A DNA stretch of 40,680 nucleotides. Origin: Microcystis viridis FACHB-1342. GTDB lineage: Bacteria > Cyanobacteriota > Cyanobacteriia > Cyanobacteriales > Microcystaceae. The stretch lies in NCBI RefSeq assembly GCF_014698335.1, contig NZ_JACJSV010000045.1, forward strand, positions 1 through 40,680, given 5' to 3'. This document shows positions 14,911 to 24,790 of this stretch, piece after piece; within the stretch, counting starts at the first letter, position 1; every line of letters starts with the position of its first letter. The position numbers and the translations under genes are program-made. The notes beneath the pieces were generated by a model, which did not search any database, had not been told where the DNA came from, and saw only the letters and a program-made list of their open reading frames with translations.

Positions 14911-16473
14911 ATGCGTGCCTTACTGATTTATCCCGTTTTTCCGCCGACTTTCTGGTCTTATAACAAAATTCTGGAATTAGTCGATCGCAAAGTCTTACTT
15001 CCTCCCCTGGGTATGGTGACGGTGGCGGCGATTCTACCCCAGGAATGGGAATTTAAACTGGTCGATCGCAATATTCGGGCAGTGACAGAAGCAGAATGGG
15101 ACTGGGCTGAAATAGTCATTCTTTCGGGTATGATCGTCCAACGTCAAGATTTAATCGAGCAAATTCACGAAGCCAAGCAACGGGGTAAACTGGTGGCCGT
15201 GGGGGGTCCCTATCCCACTTCTATCCCCCACGAAGTTGCTGAGGCCGATTTTCTGATTCTCGATGAGGGAGAAATCACCATCCCGATGTTTGTGGAAGCA
15301 TTGGCAAAAGGAGAAACTAAAGGTGTTTTCCGCACCACAGAAAAACCCGATGTGACAATTACCCCGATCCCCCGCTACGATCTGCTCGATTTTGAAGCTT
15401 ATGATTCCATGTCGGTGCAGTTTTCGCGGGGCTGTCCCTTCCAGTGCGAATTTTGCGATATTATCGTTCTCTACGGTCGTAAACCCCGCACCAAAGCCCC
15501 CGCACAATTATTAAAAGAATTAGATTATCTCTACGAATTAGGTTGGCGCCGGGGCGTGTTCATGGTGGATGATAATTTTATCGGCAACAAGCGCAACGTT
15601 AAATTACTCCTCAAAGAATTAAAAGTTTGGCAAGAAGAACACCAGTACCCTTTCCGGTTTAACACGGAAGCATCGGTGGATTTAGCCGCCGATCCCGAAT
15701 TAATGGAAATGATGGTCGATTGTTATTTTGACGCGGTCTTTTTAGGGATTGAAACCCCCGACGAAGAAAGTTTACAATTAACCAAAAAATTCCAAAATAC
15801 CCGTAGTTCCTTAACCGAGACGGTAGAAAAGATTATTAAAGCCGGATTGCGCCCCATGGCGGGATTTATCATCGGTTTTGATGGCGAGAAAAAAGGAGCG
15901 GCCGATCGCATTATTAATTTTGTCGAAGAAGCGGCCATTCCCACGGCTCTCTTCGGAATGTTACAAGCTTTACCGAATACCGCCCTATGGACTCGCTTGG
16001 AAAAAGAAGGACGACTACGATTAACGGGGAAACAGGACATTAACCAAAGTACCCTGATGAATTTCGTTCCCACCCGGCCGATCGAAGATATTGCCACAGA
16101 ATATATTGAAGCCTTCTGGAAATTGTACGATCCAGAGGTATTTCTCGATCGCACCTATCGCTGTTTCCTGAAATTAGGCGCACCTAAAGCTAAACCAGCC
16201 TTTAAACTGCCTCGTCGGGCCGATCTCTATGCCCTAGCGGTAATTATCTGGCGACAGGGCTTTAAACGTTCCACTCGCTGGAAATTCTGGCAGAATTTAT
16301 TCGGTATTTTGCGCCATAATCCCGCCAATGCCGAACACTATATCACTGTCTGCGCCCACAACGAGCATTTCCTGGAATACCGTCAGATTGTTCGGGATGA
16401 AATTATGGCACAATTAGCCGAATTTCAACGCCAAGAGGCATTAATAGCGGAAAAAACTGCCATAGCGGCCTAA
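14911..16473 (+). CDS. B12-binding radical SAM protein with DUF4070 (HpnP-like)
   Basis: From ATG 14911 the product is 520 aa, with GAGGAG five bases upstream (an in-frame GTG at 14905 is less likely). Residues about 1-150 form a cobalamin-binding-like domain starting MRALLIYPVFPPTFWSYNKI. The radical SAM triad is CPFQCEFC, at about residues 177-184, after SVQFSRG; a VFLGIETP segment follows. The C-terminal 150 residues match DUF4070. The layout is that of HpnP, the hopanoid C2-methylase, but many cyanobacteria carry paralogues of unknown substrate, so I leave the symbol blank. hpnH lies about 7 kb away in the same window. A hairpin after the stop (16482-16504) may end its transcript. Confidence 0.82.
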   Translation: MRALLIYPVFPPTFWSYNKILELVDRKVLLPPLGMVTVAAILPQEWEFKLVDRNIRAVTEAEWDWAEIVILSGMIVQRQDLIEQIHEAKQRGKLVAVGGPYPTSIPHEVAEADFLILDEGEITIPMFVEALAKGETKGVFRTTEKPDVTITPIPRYDLLDFEAYDSMSVQFSRGCPFQCEFCDIIVLYGRKPRTKAPAQLLKELDYLYELGWRRGVFMVDDNFIGNKRNVKLLLKELKVWQEEHQYPFRFNTEASVDLAADPELMEMMVDCYFDAVFLGIETPDEESLQLTKKFQNTRSSLTETVEKIIKAGLRPMAGFIIGFDGEKKGAADRIINFVEEAAIPTALFGMLQALPNTALWTRLEKEGRLRLTGKQDINQSTLMNFVPTRPIEDIATEYIEAFWKLYDPEVFLDRTYRCFLKLGAPKAKPAFKLPRRADLYALAVIIWRQGFKRSTRWKFWQNLFGILRHNPANAEHYITVCAHNEHFLEYRQIVRDEIMAQLAEFQRQEALIAEKTAIAA

Positions 16474-16481
16474 TTATTCCG

Positions 16482-16504
16482 AGGATGGGTTATTTACCCA
16501 TCCT
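16482..16504 (+). terminator. Hairpin after the radical SAM gene
   Basis: AGGATGGGT and ACCCATCCT form a perfect 9-bp stem with loop TATTT, nine bases after the stop codon. There is only a weak T tract behind it, so efficiency is uncertain. Confidence 0.55.
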
Positions 16505-16733
16505 GAACATTTTCTGTCCTGATGGTGGGCGATCGATAAATCAATAATATTCCTAGTTTTCTGGTTAAAAATTCCCTCAATCTCTGCCAAAGCAATTCAG
16601 TATAATTTCTTAATTTTCTAGATATAATTACATTTTTTCCCTAAAATGTTAGCTGGAATACTGAATAAATCGAGAAAATCTGGATAAAGCCAGTATTTTT
16701 AGTTCCTTAACCCTATCAATCAAGCTAAAATCA

Positions 16734-17813
16734 ATGATTACTCGTCAAGAACTTAAGAAACTACAATCCCTAACTCAAATACCCGCCCTTTCCATTCTCT
16801 TACCTACCCATCGCACCTCACCGGATAACAAACAAGACCCTATTCTCGTTAAAAATTTGGTCGATGAAGCAAAGCACCGATTATCGGAAGAATTCTCTAA
16901 GCGTGAAATCGAACCTTTGTTCGATCGCCTCGATAGTCTAGTAGCTGAAATAGATTATCCTTATACTCTAGATGGATTAGCTCTCTATATTGGTCCGGAT
17001 ATTGCCAAGCTTTATAACCTGCCTTTTTCTGTCCAGGCAAGAGTTATCATCGATAAAACCTTTGCCACACGGGATTTAGTTTATGGATTACATCGAGAAC
17101 AACCCTATTGGCTGTTACTATTAAGTCAGGGTTCTACTCGTTTAATCTCAGCTACAGGAGAAACTCTTGAAGAAATTCGCGATCAGAATTTTCCCCTAGA
17201 AATGACTGGACCGGGGGCCACCGCACCACTGCCCTTTGATGCCGATACCAGTTATCTAGATGATAGAATCCGGCGATTTTTCCAACAGGTAGATAATGCT
17301 CTGGGTGAATACATTGACATTGATGATTCTTCCCCTTTGATTGTGGGTGGAGTGGTTCGTCAAATTTCCTTCTTTCAAGAAGTTTCACAGTACACATCAG
17401 CAATTGTTGGCACTTTAACCGGCAATTTTGACAAAACCTCACTGCCAGAATTAATTCCGCAAGTATTGCCGATTATGCATTCAGTGCGTCAGAATCAAAA
17501 AACTGAAGCTCTGCAAGCTTTGGATGCGGCAGTCAGCGCTCAAAAAGTTATCTCTACCCTGGGAGAAGTGTGGCGTTTAGCGCAGGAAGGTCGAGGAAAA
17601 TTGTTATTAGTGGAGAAAAATTACCATGTACCCGCAGTTTTAAGCGAAAATGGTGACTTGATACTGGTGGAAAACGTCGGTGGTACGGAGGTAATTGATG
17701 ACGCAGTGGATGAAATTATCGAAGTGGTATTGGCCAAGGGAGGACGTGTAGCTTTAGTCGAGGAGGATTCCTTGAACGATTACCAAAAAATTGCCTTGAT
17801 TTTACGTTATTAG
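16734..17813 (+). CDS. baeRF-family (release-factor-like) protein
   Basis: The 359-aa product starts MITRQELKKLQSLTQIPALS and has SILLPTHRTSPDNKQDPILVKNL, the typical opening of baeRF3-like proteins (bacterial relatives of archaeo-eukaryotic release factor eRF1). It continues with DGLALYIGPD, LLLLSQGSTRLISAT and a C-terminal LAQEGRGKLLLVEKNYHVPA and GGRVALVEEDSLNDY block. Such proteins are thought to act on stalled ribosomes, but their activity is unproven. The GGQ catalytic loop is not visible; the TGPGATAPLPF loop sits in its area. The gene is convergent with moaE and the stops are two bases apart. Confidence 0.75.
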   Translation: MITRQELKKLQSLTQIPALSILLPTHRTSPDNKQDPILVKNLVDEAKHRLSEEFSKREIEPLFDRLDSLVAEIDYPYTLDGLALYIGPDIAKLYNLPFSVQARVIIDKTFATRDLVYGLHREQPYWLLLLSQGSTRLISATGETLEEIRDQNFPLEMTGPGATAPLPFDADTSYLDDRIRRFFQQVDNALGEYIDIDDSSPLIVGGVVRQISFFQEVSQYTSAIVGTLTGNFDKTSLPELIPQVLPIMHSVRQNQKTEALQALDAAVSAQKVISTLGEVWRLAQEGRGKLLLVEKNYHVPAVLSENGDLILVENVGGTEVIDDAVDEIIEVVLAKGGRVALVEEDSLNDYQKIALILRY

Positions 17814-17815
17814 AC

Positions 17816-18259
17816 CTAACACTCCGTTTCACAGGCCCCAATACTAACCCATTGACTAGAACCATCAGACCAGTATTCTTTTTTCCAGATGGGGGCATTA
17901 TGCTTGAGAGTATCAATAGCATAACGACAGGCTGCGAAAGCTTCCCCTCGATGGGGACAACCCACCGCTACTAAGACGCTAATTTCACCGATTTTGAGCT
18001 TACCAGTGCGATGGTGAATGACAACTCGATTGGTATCGGGCCAGGTTTGCCGAATTTGCCGAGCAATTTGCCGGAAAACCTCCATCGCCATGGGTTCGTA
18101 GGCCTGATAATCAAGATAAATAACTGGTTTACCGTCGGTTTGCTCCCGTACAGTACCACTCATTAGTACAATAGCCCCATTAGCCCCATCATCGGCTAAT
18201 TGATATACTTCCTGCAAAGATAAAGGAGCAAAACTGATGCGAAAACTATCTTGAGTCAT
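17816..18259 (-). CDS. moaE: Molybdopterin synthase catalytic subunit
   Basis: The 147-aa product has GAIVLMSGTVREQTDGKPV, the YLDYQAYEPMA block, VVIHHRTGKLKIGEISVLV and the active-site region ALRD-like TLKHNAPIWKKEYWSDG with the catalytic Lys pair. MoaE, with the sulfur carrier MoaD, converts precursor Z (cPMP) to molybdopterin. The size is normal. MoaD is not adjacent. The stop nearly touches the stop of the convergent baeRF gene, so the two transcripts may overlap. Confidence 0.95.
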   Translation of the reverse strand: MTQDSFRISFAPLSLQEVYQLADDGANGAIVLMSGTVREQTDGKPVIYLDYQAYEPMAMEVFRQIARQIRQTWPDTNRVVIHHRTGKLKIGEISVLVAVGCPHRGEAFAACRYAIDTLKHNAPIWKKEYWSDGSSQWVSIGACETEC

Positions 18260-18269
18260 GGATGAGGTG

Positions 18270-18342
18270 ATGGGGTGTGGGGGAATTATGAATTATGAAT
18301 TATGAATTATGAAGTGGGAAGTGGGAAGTGGGGTGTGGGGAG
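18270..18342. repeat. Compound tandem repeat (AATTATG x4, GGGAAGT, GGGGTGT)
   Basis: Directly upstream of moaE stand a GGGGTGTG run, four AATTATG heptamers (18284-18311), then GTGGGAA x3 and GGGGTGTGGGG. All have a period of seven. This lies where a moaE promoter would be expected. Confidence 0.7.
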
Positions 18343-18403
18343 AACAAAGCTGCCTTTTGCCTTTTGTATCCTGACGACCGTATCCTGACGGCCGAGAGCT
18401 ATA

Positions 18404-19300
18404 TTAATCGAGGGTGCAACGAATTTGAAGACAGCACCATTCTTGACGTTTCCACAGGGCAGCCACTGTCCAGCCTTGGGGTTCTAAAATATCTGTAACT
18501 GCTTGTGCTTGGGTGACAAGAATGCCGCTTAAAATTCCCCAAGTGGTGGGTTTTGCCAGACGGGTGATTTCGGGCATTAAAGCGATAATTGTCTCGGCTA
18601 AAATATTACAAACGATGCCATCAACACCATCGGGAATTAATTCTAATAACTCCTCGACACTACCCTGATTAACAGCTAAATTTTCGGGGTTAATCCCGTT
18701 GAGATGGCGATTACTGTACGTCGCATTCACCGCCAGGGGATCTATATCGACAGCATAAACTTTTTTAGCCCCCAATAAAATCGCCCCGATCGCCAGTATG
18801 CCGGAACCACAACCGATATCGGCGATAATTTTATTCTCTGGATTGCTACTTAAAAGCATTTCTAGGGATTCTAGACATAATTGGGTGGTGGGGTGGGTTC
18901 CTGTGCCGAAAGCGGAACCGGGGTCAATTTTAATCACCAATCTCCGGTTATTTTCCGGGGGATTTAACCAAGCAGGACAGATCAAAAAGCGATCGCCGAT
19001 CTCGCTAATTTGCCAATGTTGTTTCCAACTGCTGGCCCAGTCTTCCTCGTCCATTAACTGCCAATAGCTGACAGGTTCAGAAAAACCTAAAATCAAAGCA
19101 TCCTGCTTTAACCAGAGGCTTAGTGCCTCTAAATCGGGCAATTGCGCTTTAATTTCTGGTATATAGGCCTTAACCTCTAAAGAGGATTGTTTTTTAGCAG
19201 TGGCCGTTCCCGAACAGCCAAAATCTTCCAGTCTCCAGAAAACCGTTTCTTCGAGACTAGGTTCGCACAAAACCGTAATTTCCCACCAACTATTAGACAT
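18404..19300 (-). CDS. prmA: Ribosomal protein L11 methyltransferase
   Basis: The 298-aa product starts [20 protein letters not shown] and has PrmA-specific [19 protein letters not shown], the SAM motif [29 protein letters not shown] and VCNILAETI (NIL replacing the NPPY motif). It trimethylates the N-terminus and Lys residues of ribosomal protein L11. Length and motif order are standard. The start at 19300 is supported by the family N-terminus. It appears monocistronic on the minus strand; a GGCAAGA/GGCAACA tandem lies upstream. Confidence 0.95.
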   Translation of the reverse strand: MSNSWWEITVLCEPSLEETVFWRLEDFGCSGTATAKKQSSLEVKAYIPEIKAQLPDLEALSLWLKQDALILGFSEPVSYWQLMDEEDWASSWKQHWQISEIGDRFLICPAWLNPPENNRRLVIKIDPGSAFGTGTHPTTQLCLESLEMLLSSNPENKIIADIGCGSGILAIGAILLGAKKVYAVDIDPLAVNATYSNRHLNGINPENLAVNQGSVEELLELIPDGVDGIVCNILAETIIALMPEITRLAKPTTWGILSGILVTQAQAVTDILEPQGWTVAALWKRQEWCCLQIRCTLD

Positions 19301-19446
19301 ATATCAGTTATCAGCTTCTGAAGGCAAGAGGCAACAGGCAAGAGGCAAAAGACAGAATCTGACAATTCTCCTACCTAAAAAGAAGGTTAGAAACTAAGCA
19401 CATCAAAGCTTTTAGCTTAACCAATTAGGTCTGAGATTCGGCCCTT

Positions 19447-19467
19447 GTTATCAGTTATCAGTTATCA
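19447..19467. repeat. Heptamer tandem (TTATCAG x3)
   Basis: Three TTATCAG heptamers in a row between prmA and serA, with further ACTGATAAC-type units up to the serA stop. It is the same ATCAGTTATCAG family as near 13940. Confidence 0.6.
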
Positions 19468-19559
19468 GATTTGGGTTTTCAGTCAACAGTATTAAGTGGC
19501 AAGTGCAGAGCTTTCCTTTCACTGATTACTGTTGACTGTTTACTGATAACTGATTTAAT

Positions 19560-21137
19560 CTAGAGTTTCACTGTGTAAGCATCGCGGATACCGGGGACTT
19601 TAGTAATTTCCGAGAGAAGACCTTCCGGTAGAGGATCATCGAGACTCAGGGCCATAACTGCATCACCGCGAATAATTTTGCGTCCTACCTGCATACTGGC
19701 GATATTGACATTAAAACTGCCTAAAAGTGCGCCAATTTTGCCGATAATACCGGGCATATCCTGGTGAAGGGTAAATAACATATGATTACTCGGTGGCACG
19801 TTAATGGGGAACTCATCGAGGTCAGTAATGCGGATTTCTCCCGTACTTAACAGCGCTCCGGTGACGGAATGGGTACCCATGGAACCATTAGCTTCCAAAT
19901 GAATCGATCCCGAATAGTCGCGGGTGGAAGCATCCCGGGTTTCGATTACCCGGATACCGCGTTCCTTAGCTTCGATCGCCGCATTAACATAGTTTACCCG
20001 TTCCCGGAGGGCTTGGGAAAGTAAGCCCTTAATTGCCGCTACCACCAGAGGTTGACTGTCTTTAGTGGCCAATTCTCCCTGTAAACGGACATTTAACGAG
20101 TCACAGCGACCTCCTGCCAACTGACTGACAAGATTACCCATAGTTTCCGCTAATTGCAGGTAAGGGCGCAGTTTTTCCATAACATCGGGAGTTAGTCCGG
20201 GGATATTAACGGCCGAACGCGCTGGCAAACCGAGGAGGACATCGCGAATTTGTTCGGCCACATCAACAGCTACACCCACCTGTGCTTCCGTAGTCGATGC
20301 ACCTAGGTGGGGAGTGAGGATGACGTTAGATAATTCTCTTAATCTAGATTCGCCTAAAGGTTCCTGTTCAAATACATCCAAGGCTGCCCCGGCGATTCTA
20401 CCGGATTCGAGGGCTTCAATTAAAGCCAACTCATCGATAATGCCGCCTCTGGAACAGTTAATGATGCGAACCGTGGGTTTCATCTTAGCGATGGTTTCCC
20501 GACCGATGAGATGCTGGGTTTCGGCAGTTTTCGGGACGTGGAGAGTGATAAAGTCGGACTCAGCAAAGAGTAATTCTAGATCCACCAGGGTGCAACCGAG
20601 TTGATCGGCGCGTTCTTTGGAAATAAAGGGATCGTAGGCGAGAATTTTCATGCCTAGGGATCTAGCAACGGTGGCGACGTGGGAGCCAATTTTACCTAAA
20701 CCGACGACTCCTAGGTTCTTTTTATAAACTTCTGTGCCGATAAAGCGATTTCTTTCCCATTTATTCGCTTTTACCGACTGATTGGCATTGGGAATATGAC
20801 GGGAAAGGGATAACATCATGGCCAAGGCGTGTTCGGCAGCGGCGATCGTGTTACCTTCGGGAGAGTTAACGACAATAATACCCTGACGAGTGGCCGCAGG
20901 AACATCGATATTATCGACTCCTACCCCCGCGCGGCCGATAATTTGCAGTTTGCTGCCCGCTTCGACGATTTCTTTGGTGACGCGGGTACTGGAACGGAGC
21001 ATCAGTGCGTCGTATTCGGGGATAATTTGAATGATTTCCTCAGCGGATAGTCCTGTTTTCACGTCCACTTGGGCAACCTGTGACAGAATTTCTACTCCTA
21101 CCGGATCGATCGAATCGGATACCAGAACTTTGGCCAT
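19560..21137 (-). CDS. serA: D-3-phosphoglycerate dehydrogenase
   Basis: The 525-aa product carries GRAGVGVDNIDVPAATRQGI, the NAD-binding LGVVGLGKIGSHVA, the catalytic NCSRGGIIDE and HLGASTTEAQ (His of the His/Glu pair), an intervening ASB domain (about 320-450) and a C-terminal ACT domain (NHMLFTLHQDMPGIIGKIGA). It oxidises 3-phosphoglycerate to 3-phosphohydroxypyruvate, the first step of serine synthesis; the ACT domain usually mediates serine feedback. The length is that of the long cyanobacterial/plant/actinobacterial form. A possible promoter region lies at 21140-21200. Confidence 0.96.
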   Translation of the reverse strand: MAKVLVSDSIDPVGVEILSQVAQVDVKTGLSAEEIIQIIPEYDALMLRSSTRVTKEIVEAGSKLQIIGRAGVGVDNIDVPAATRQGIIVVNSPEGNTIAAAEHALAMMLSLSRHIPNANQSVKANKWERNRFIGTEVYKKNLGVVGLGKIGSHVATVARSLGMKILAYDPFISKERADQLGCTLVDLELLFAESDFITLHVPKTAETQHLIGRETIAKMKPTVRIINCSRGGIIDELALIEALESGRIAGAALDVFEQEPLGESRLRELSNVILTPHLGASTTEAQVGVAVDVAEQIRDVLLGLPARSAVNIPGLTPDVMEKLRPYLQLAETMGNLVSQLAGGRCDSLNVRLQGELATKDSQPLVVAAIKGLLSQALRERVNYVNAAIEAKERGIRVIETRDASTRDYSGSIHLEANGSMGTHSVTGALLSTGEIRITDLDEFPINVPPSNHMLFTLHQDMPGIIGKIGALLGSFNVNIASMQVGRKIIRGDAVMALSLDDPLPEGLLSEITKVPGIRDAYTVKL

Positions 21138-21458
21138 AATCTTTATAACGTGCTTTTTTCAGTCTACGGGCAAATGCTAGACCAATATTGGTATCTAGCC
21201 GCAATAGCCCATTTTAGAAGCAAAGGGTGCAGTCTATGGCAAAATTAGCGAAAAGATTTTAGGTTGTTATTCTTAATTGTCGTCCATGGGGTTGATGTCA
21301 GGCTCTTGCCGTTGTCACTGAGATATGCCTAATTTAATCACGGTGGCGATCAAGTTTTTCGCTCCTTTTTCTAAGGCTTTTTCTAGGGCTGTCATTGCTT
21401 CTATTTGAAAATTTCTAAGTAGCTGGTTATGATTAAATTAAAAATGGATTTTAAGTTC

Positions 21459-21490
21459 GATCCCCCCTGCCCCCCTTGATAAGGGGGGTT
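21459..21490. repeat. Palindromic C/G repeat, intergenic copy
   Basis: GATCCCCCC, four more bases, then CCCCCTTGATAAGGGGGG. The core forms a hairpin of CCCCCTT/AAGGGGG with loop GAT. The same unit is found inside the NRPS/PKS genes at about 34104, 36600 and 40022. Confidence 0.75.
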
Positions 21491-21551
21491 TCTGATAATT
21501 TTTAACGCCTACCTACTTATGATGTTCACACAGTAGAGAAAAAGCCAAAAA

Positions 21552-21573
21552 CCTCCGTTATACTTAACGGAGG
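21552..21573 (-). terminator. Rho-independent terminator of ilvB
   Basis: On the minus strand CCTCCGTTA and TAACGGAGG form a 9-bp stem with loop AGTA, followed by TTTTTGGCTTTTT. It is about 26 bases past the ilvB stop codon. Confidence 0.85.
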
Positions 21574-21599
21574 CTGGTTAATTAATTAACAATTTTCAG

Positions 21600-23453
21600 C
21601 TACAATTTCGCCCCACATTCAGGACAGAATTTATTATTCCAACTGTTAACCGCGCCACAACTGGGACAATTGTGCATTTCACAACCCCCGGTGACAATTT
21701 TCGGTAAACCAATCATACGGGCATTACTTTGGCCGGGGGCAACCATGGGATAACAATTTTCGTCTTTAGTCACGATCGCATTGACCAAAACTGGACCATC
21801 ATGGGCCAACATTTCGGCAATTTTTGCGGCTAATTCATCTCGATGGCGAATAGTAATCCCTTTAATGCCGTAAGCTTGGGCTAACAGTTCCACATTTGGC
21901 ATTCCCGCTTCCATATTGGAATTAGAATAACGTTCCCCATAGAAAGCTTCTTGCCATTGACGTACCATACCCTGCCAACCATTATTAATAATAATCGTCT
22001 TGGCATGAATATTAAATTGGGTTAGGGTGGCCAATTCCTGTAGATTCATTTGGAAACTGGAATCACCACTAATACAGATGACCTCCTCATCGGGAATAGC
22101 CACCTTTACCCCCATCGCAGCGGGTAAACCGAAACCCATCGTCCCCAATCCCGCGCTAGAAATCCAACGTCGGGGGCCATTTTTGAGGAATTGGGCCGCC
22201 CACATCTGATGCTGGCCCACATCGGTGGTATAGTAGGCGTGGGGTGCCTGACGGCCCACCTCAACGATTACTTCTTGGGGGGAAAGTCTGCCTTCCGGTA
22301 GGGGGACTTGCAGGGGATAATCTTGGCGCCAGCGCTCGATCTGGGCTAACCAAGCTTGGGTGCGATCGGAATTAGTGGGATAATCAAATTCTCTGGCTTT
22401 TTGGAGTATTTGTTCTAAAACTACCCGCACATCCCCGACAATCGGCACGTCAGGGGCGCGATTTTTGCCCACTTCCGCCGGGTCGATGTCCACATGAATT
22501 ACCTTAGCTTTTGAGGCGAATTCGTCCAATTTCCCCGTTACTCGGTCATCAAAACGAGCGCCGACGGCAATTAATAAATCACACCCGGTCACGGCAAAAT
22601 TAGCGTAGGCAGTGCCGTGCATTCCTAACATTCCCACCGAGAGGGGATGATGTTCATCAAAAGCACCGATCCCCATTAACGTGGTGGTGACGGGTAACTG
22701 AAAACGCTCGGCAAACTCGGCAATTTGGGCGTGGGCATTAGCCGCGATCGCACCTCCGCCAACGTAAAGTAAGGGTTTTTCGGCGGTTTCCAAGAGGTGC
22801 AAAGCGGCCTCGATTTGACGGCGATTACCCTTAACCGTGGGACGATAACCGGTTAGTTTCACATCTCCCGGTTCGACGGGGATATAATCGCATAGTTCTA
22901 AACCGACATCTTTGGGAATATCGACTAAAACCGGTCCCGGTCGTCCTGTACTGGCGATGTGGAAGGCTTCAGCGACGATTCTCGCTACTTCCCGGGCATT
23001 TCTAGCCACATAGGAATGTTTAACAATCGGGAGAGTAATACCATAAATATCGGTTTCTTGGAAAGCATCGGAACCGATGGCCGCCCGGCTGACCTGACCG
23101 GTGATAATTACCATCGGGATGGAGTCCATGTGTGCGTTAGCGATGCCTGTCACCAAATTGGTCGCCCCGGGGCCGGAAGTACCGAAACAGACCCCGACTT
23201 TGCCGGTGGCCCTAGCGTAGGCATCGGCGGCATGGGCGGCCGCTTGTTCGTGGCGCACTAAAATATGTTGTAATTCTCCCCGCTCTTCAAAGCGGTAGAG
23301 TTCGTCATAGATGGGCAGGATCGCACCTCCGGGATAACCGAAGATGTGCTTAACGCCATGACGTTTGAGACTGTCCATCAAGGCATAAGCACCAGAACAA
23401 CGCTGGGGAACCGTTGTTAAAGAGTTATTGGGCTTGGGAAGTGATGAAACCAC
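21600..23453 (-). CDS. ilvB: Acetolactate synthase large subunit with zinc-ribbon tail
   Basis: The 617-aa product has the ThDP-enzyme layout: [17 protein letters not shown], the catalytic Glu in [17 protein letters not shown], the FAD/acyl region, and the ThDP/Mg motif [15 protein letters not shown]...[12 protein letters not shown]. It condenses pyruvate units (or pyruvate and 2-oxobutyrate) in branched-chain amino acid synthesis and works with a small regulatory subunit encoded elsewhere. The last 30 residues ([20 protein letters not shown], then PECGAKL) contain two CxxC pairs and look like a zinc ribbon, which is not part of the canonical enzyme. The start ATG at 23453 agrees with homologues that have a short leader before [16 protein letters not shown] terminator follows. 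Confidence 0.95.
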   Translation of the reverse strand: MVSSLPKPNNSLTTVPQRCSGAYALMDSLKRHGVKHIFGYPGGAILPIYDELYRFEERGELQHILVRHEQAAAHAADAYARATGKVGVCFGTSGPGATNLVTGIANAHMDSIPMVIITGQVSRAAIGSDAFQETDIYGITLPIVKHSYVARNAREVARIVAEAFHIASTGRPGPVLVDIPKDVGLELCDYIPVEPGDVKLTGYRPTVKGNRRQIEAALHLLETAEKPLLYVGGGAIAANAHAQIAEFAERFQLPVTTTLMGIGAFDEHHPLSVGMLGMHGTAYANFAVTGCDLLIAVGARFDDRVTGKLDEFASKAKVIHVDIDPAEVGKNRAPDVPIVGDVRVVLEQILQKAREFDYPTNSDRTQAWLAQIERWRQDYPLQVPLPEGRLSPQEVIVEVGRQAPHAYYTTDVGQHQMWAAQFLKNGPRRWISSAGLGTMGFGLPAAMGVKVAIPDEEVICISGDSSFQMNLQELATLTQFNIHAKTIIINNGWQGMVRQWQEAFYGERYSNSNMEAGMPNVELLAQAYGIKGITIRHRDELAAKIAEMLAHDGPVLVNAIVTKDENCYPMVAPGQSNARMIGLPKIVTGGCEMHNCPSCGAVNSWNNKFCPECGAKL

Positions 23454-23619
23454 AGGGCAAACCGTCCAATTTCTAACTAGAGGGATAATTGCAATTCTGT
23501 TGCCTAGGATGCAACTTGAAAAATAGCAAAATTGATAACCTTATACTTTTAGTGTATTCCATCTCACCTTTTTGGCTGCAGTTTTTTTTCTTTTTGCATC
23601 TTACCCATGCAATATCTGG

Positions 23620-23655
23620 GAAGTGGGGTGTGGGGTGTGGGGTGTGGGGTGATGG
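23620..23655. repeat. STRR-type heptamer tandem (GGGGTGT x4)
   Basis: Four GGGGTGT heptamers stand between ilvB and bioD, the divergent promoter region of both. Confidence 0.7.
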
Positions 23656-23722
23656 GTAAGAGGGGAGATAAGATAATAAATATTGGTGATTTCACCTGAT
23701 CTTGACTGAGCCTGGGAGTTTT

Positions 23723-24385
23723 ATGAATAGTCTTTTGATTGCGGCTACGGATACCGATGCGGGTAAAACCGTTGTCACCACTGCTTTAGTGGCTTATTGG
23801 CAAAAATACTATCCATCCAAGGCCTTGGGGCTGATGAAATTAATGCAAACGGGTCAAGGCGATCGAGAATGGTATGAGGGCTTATTTCAGGGTCAATTAG
23901 AAATGATCACACCGCTGCAATATCAAGCACCCTTAGCGCCTCCTGTGGCTGCTGATTTGGAAGGTCGAGATATTCCTTTAGGGACAGTGTGGCAAGCTCT
24001 GCTGAACCTACAAAAAAGCCAAGATTTGGTTTTAATTGAGGGTTTGGGGGGTTTAGGTTGTCCTGTCACCCACGAGCTAACTTTGGCGGATTTAGCGGCT
24101 CAATGGCGGTTAAAAACCCTTTTGGTGGTGCCGGTGAAATTGGGGGCGATTTCCCAAACGGTGGCTAATATTGCCCTAGCAGAGCAAAAAAAGGTCAATT
24201 TGGGCGGAATTATCCTTAATTGTCTCGAACCGCGCACGGAGACGGAAATAGAGCAGTTAACACCGATCGATTTAATTCAATCCTTGACTAATTGTCCGGT
24301 TTTAGGTGTTTTTCCCTTTATCGAAGATCGTCGGGATTTGGATAAATTGGCCTCGGTGGTAGCTAGTTGGCCAGAAATTATCTAG
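23723..24385 (+). CDS. bioD: Dethiobiotin synthetase
   Basis: From ATG 23723 the product is 220 aa, starting [24 protein letters not shown]. The P-loop is the BioD form (TDTxxGKT) though with DAGKT rather than the usual [26 protein letters not shown] matches the VEGAGG block, and [18 protein letters not shown] and [10 protein letters not shown] follow. It closes the ureido ring of biotin from DAPA, CO2 and ATP. TTG 23702 is an unlikely earlier start (it adds MTEPGSF). No other biotin gene is next to it. Downstream of its stop, the DNA becomes mobile-element debris. Confidence 0.93.
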   Translation: MNSLLIAATDTDAGKTVVTTALVAYWQKYYPSKALGLMKLMQTGQGDREWYEGLFQGQLEMITPLQYQAPLAPPVAADLEGRDIPLGTVWQALLNLQKSQDLVLIEGLGGLGCPVTHELTLADLAAQWRLKTLLVVPVKLGAISQTVANIALAEQKKVNLGGIILNCLEPRTETEIEQLTPIDLIQSLTNCPVLGVFPFIEDRRDLDKLASVVASWPEII

Positions 24386-24510
24386 AGCAGGAAACCGTAC
24401 CAGATTTTGGAATTTTTGTCAAGAGATATTTGTTAAATATATATTATTTCTGATAAAAATATATATTTATTTGGAAAAGTTTAAGTTCTTTGGCAAAAAT
24501 ACAAAGTCTT

Positions 24511-24627
24511 ATGAAAATTCTTGAAAAATTATGGCAAAAATCGGCAAATACGAGCAGAATTTCGGGACAATGGGAGCTAGAGGGATGGATTCGTCAATTA
24601 GTTAGCCGCACATTAGACCTCTTGTGA
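24511..24627 (+). pseudogene. Short frame cut by a MITE-like element (38 codons)
   Basis: It reads MKILEKLWQKSANTSRISGQ, then WELEGWIRQLVSRTLDLL and stop. The last five codons lie inside the 178-bp element, so the original frame was probably longer. The sequence looks like real coding DNA, but I do not recognise it. Confidence 0.3.
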
Positions 24628-24790
24628 AAACTAAAAATTGTTGTTAGGGTTAGGAGTCAGTAGCCAGTAGTCAAGAGAATTAAGAATGAATAATAATTAA
24701 CTAAATAGTCTATTTACAGATTTTAGGCAGTTTAGTTCTTATTTTTGCCGTTTTTGAACCCTCAAAAATTAATTATGCAAGAGGTTTAAT
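24613..24790. mobile_element. 178-bp MITE-like element
   Basis: ATTAGACCTCTTG at 24613-24625 faces CAAGAGGTTTAAT at 24778-24790, a 13-bp inverted repeat with one mismatch. Its left 49 bp recur at 6586-6634. It has no coding capacity. Its right end fuses with the decayed IS4 transposase and supplies that frame's stop codon. Confidence 0.55.

Larger units (their letters stand above)
21138..21599. other. 462-bp spacer between serA and ilvB
   Basis: It contains a palindromic C/G repeat (21459-21490) and the ilvB terminator. On the minus strand, about 21411-21325, there is a short frame reading LLRNFQIEAMTALEKALEKG then AKNLIATVIKLGISQ-stop. The latter looks like the C-terminal tail of a lost gene, but I cannot name it. 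Confidence 0.4.

Noticed and set aside
17152-17442. Minus-strand 96-aa frame inside the baeRF gene
   Set aside because: Shadow frame; the plus-strand protein is conserved in character over the full length.
22959-23261. Plus-strand 100-aa frame opposite ilvB
   Set aside because: Shadow of a highly conserved enzyme; Gly/Asp-rich composition typical of reverse-frame reading.
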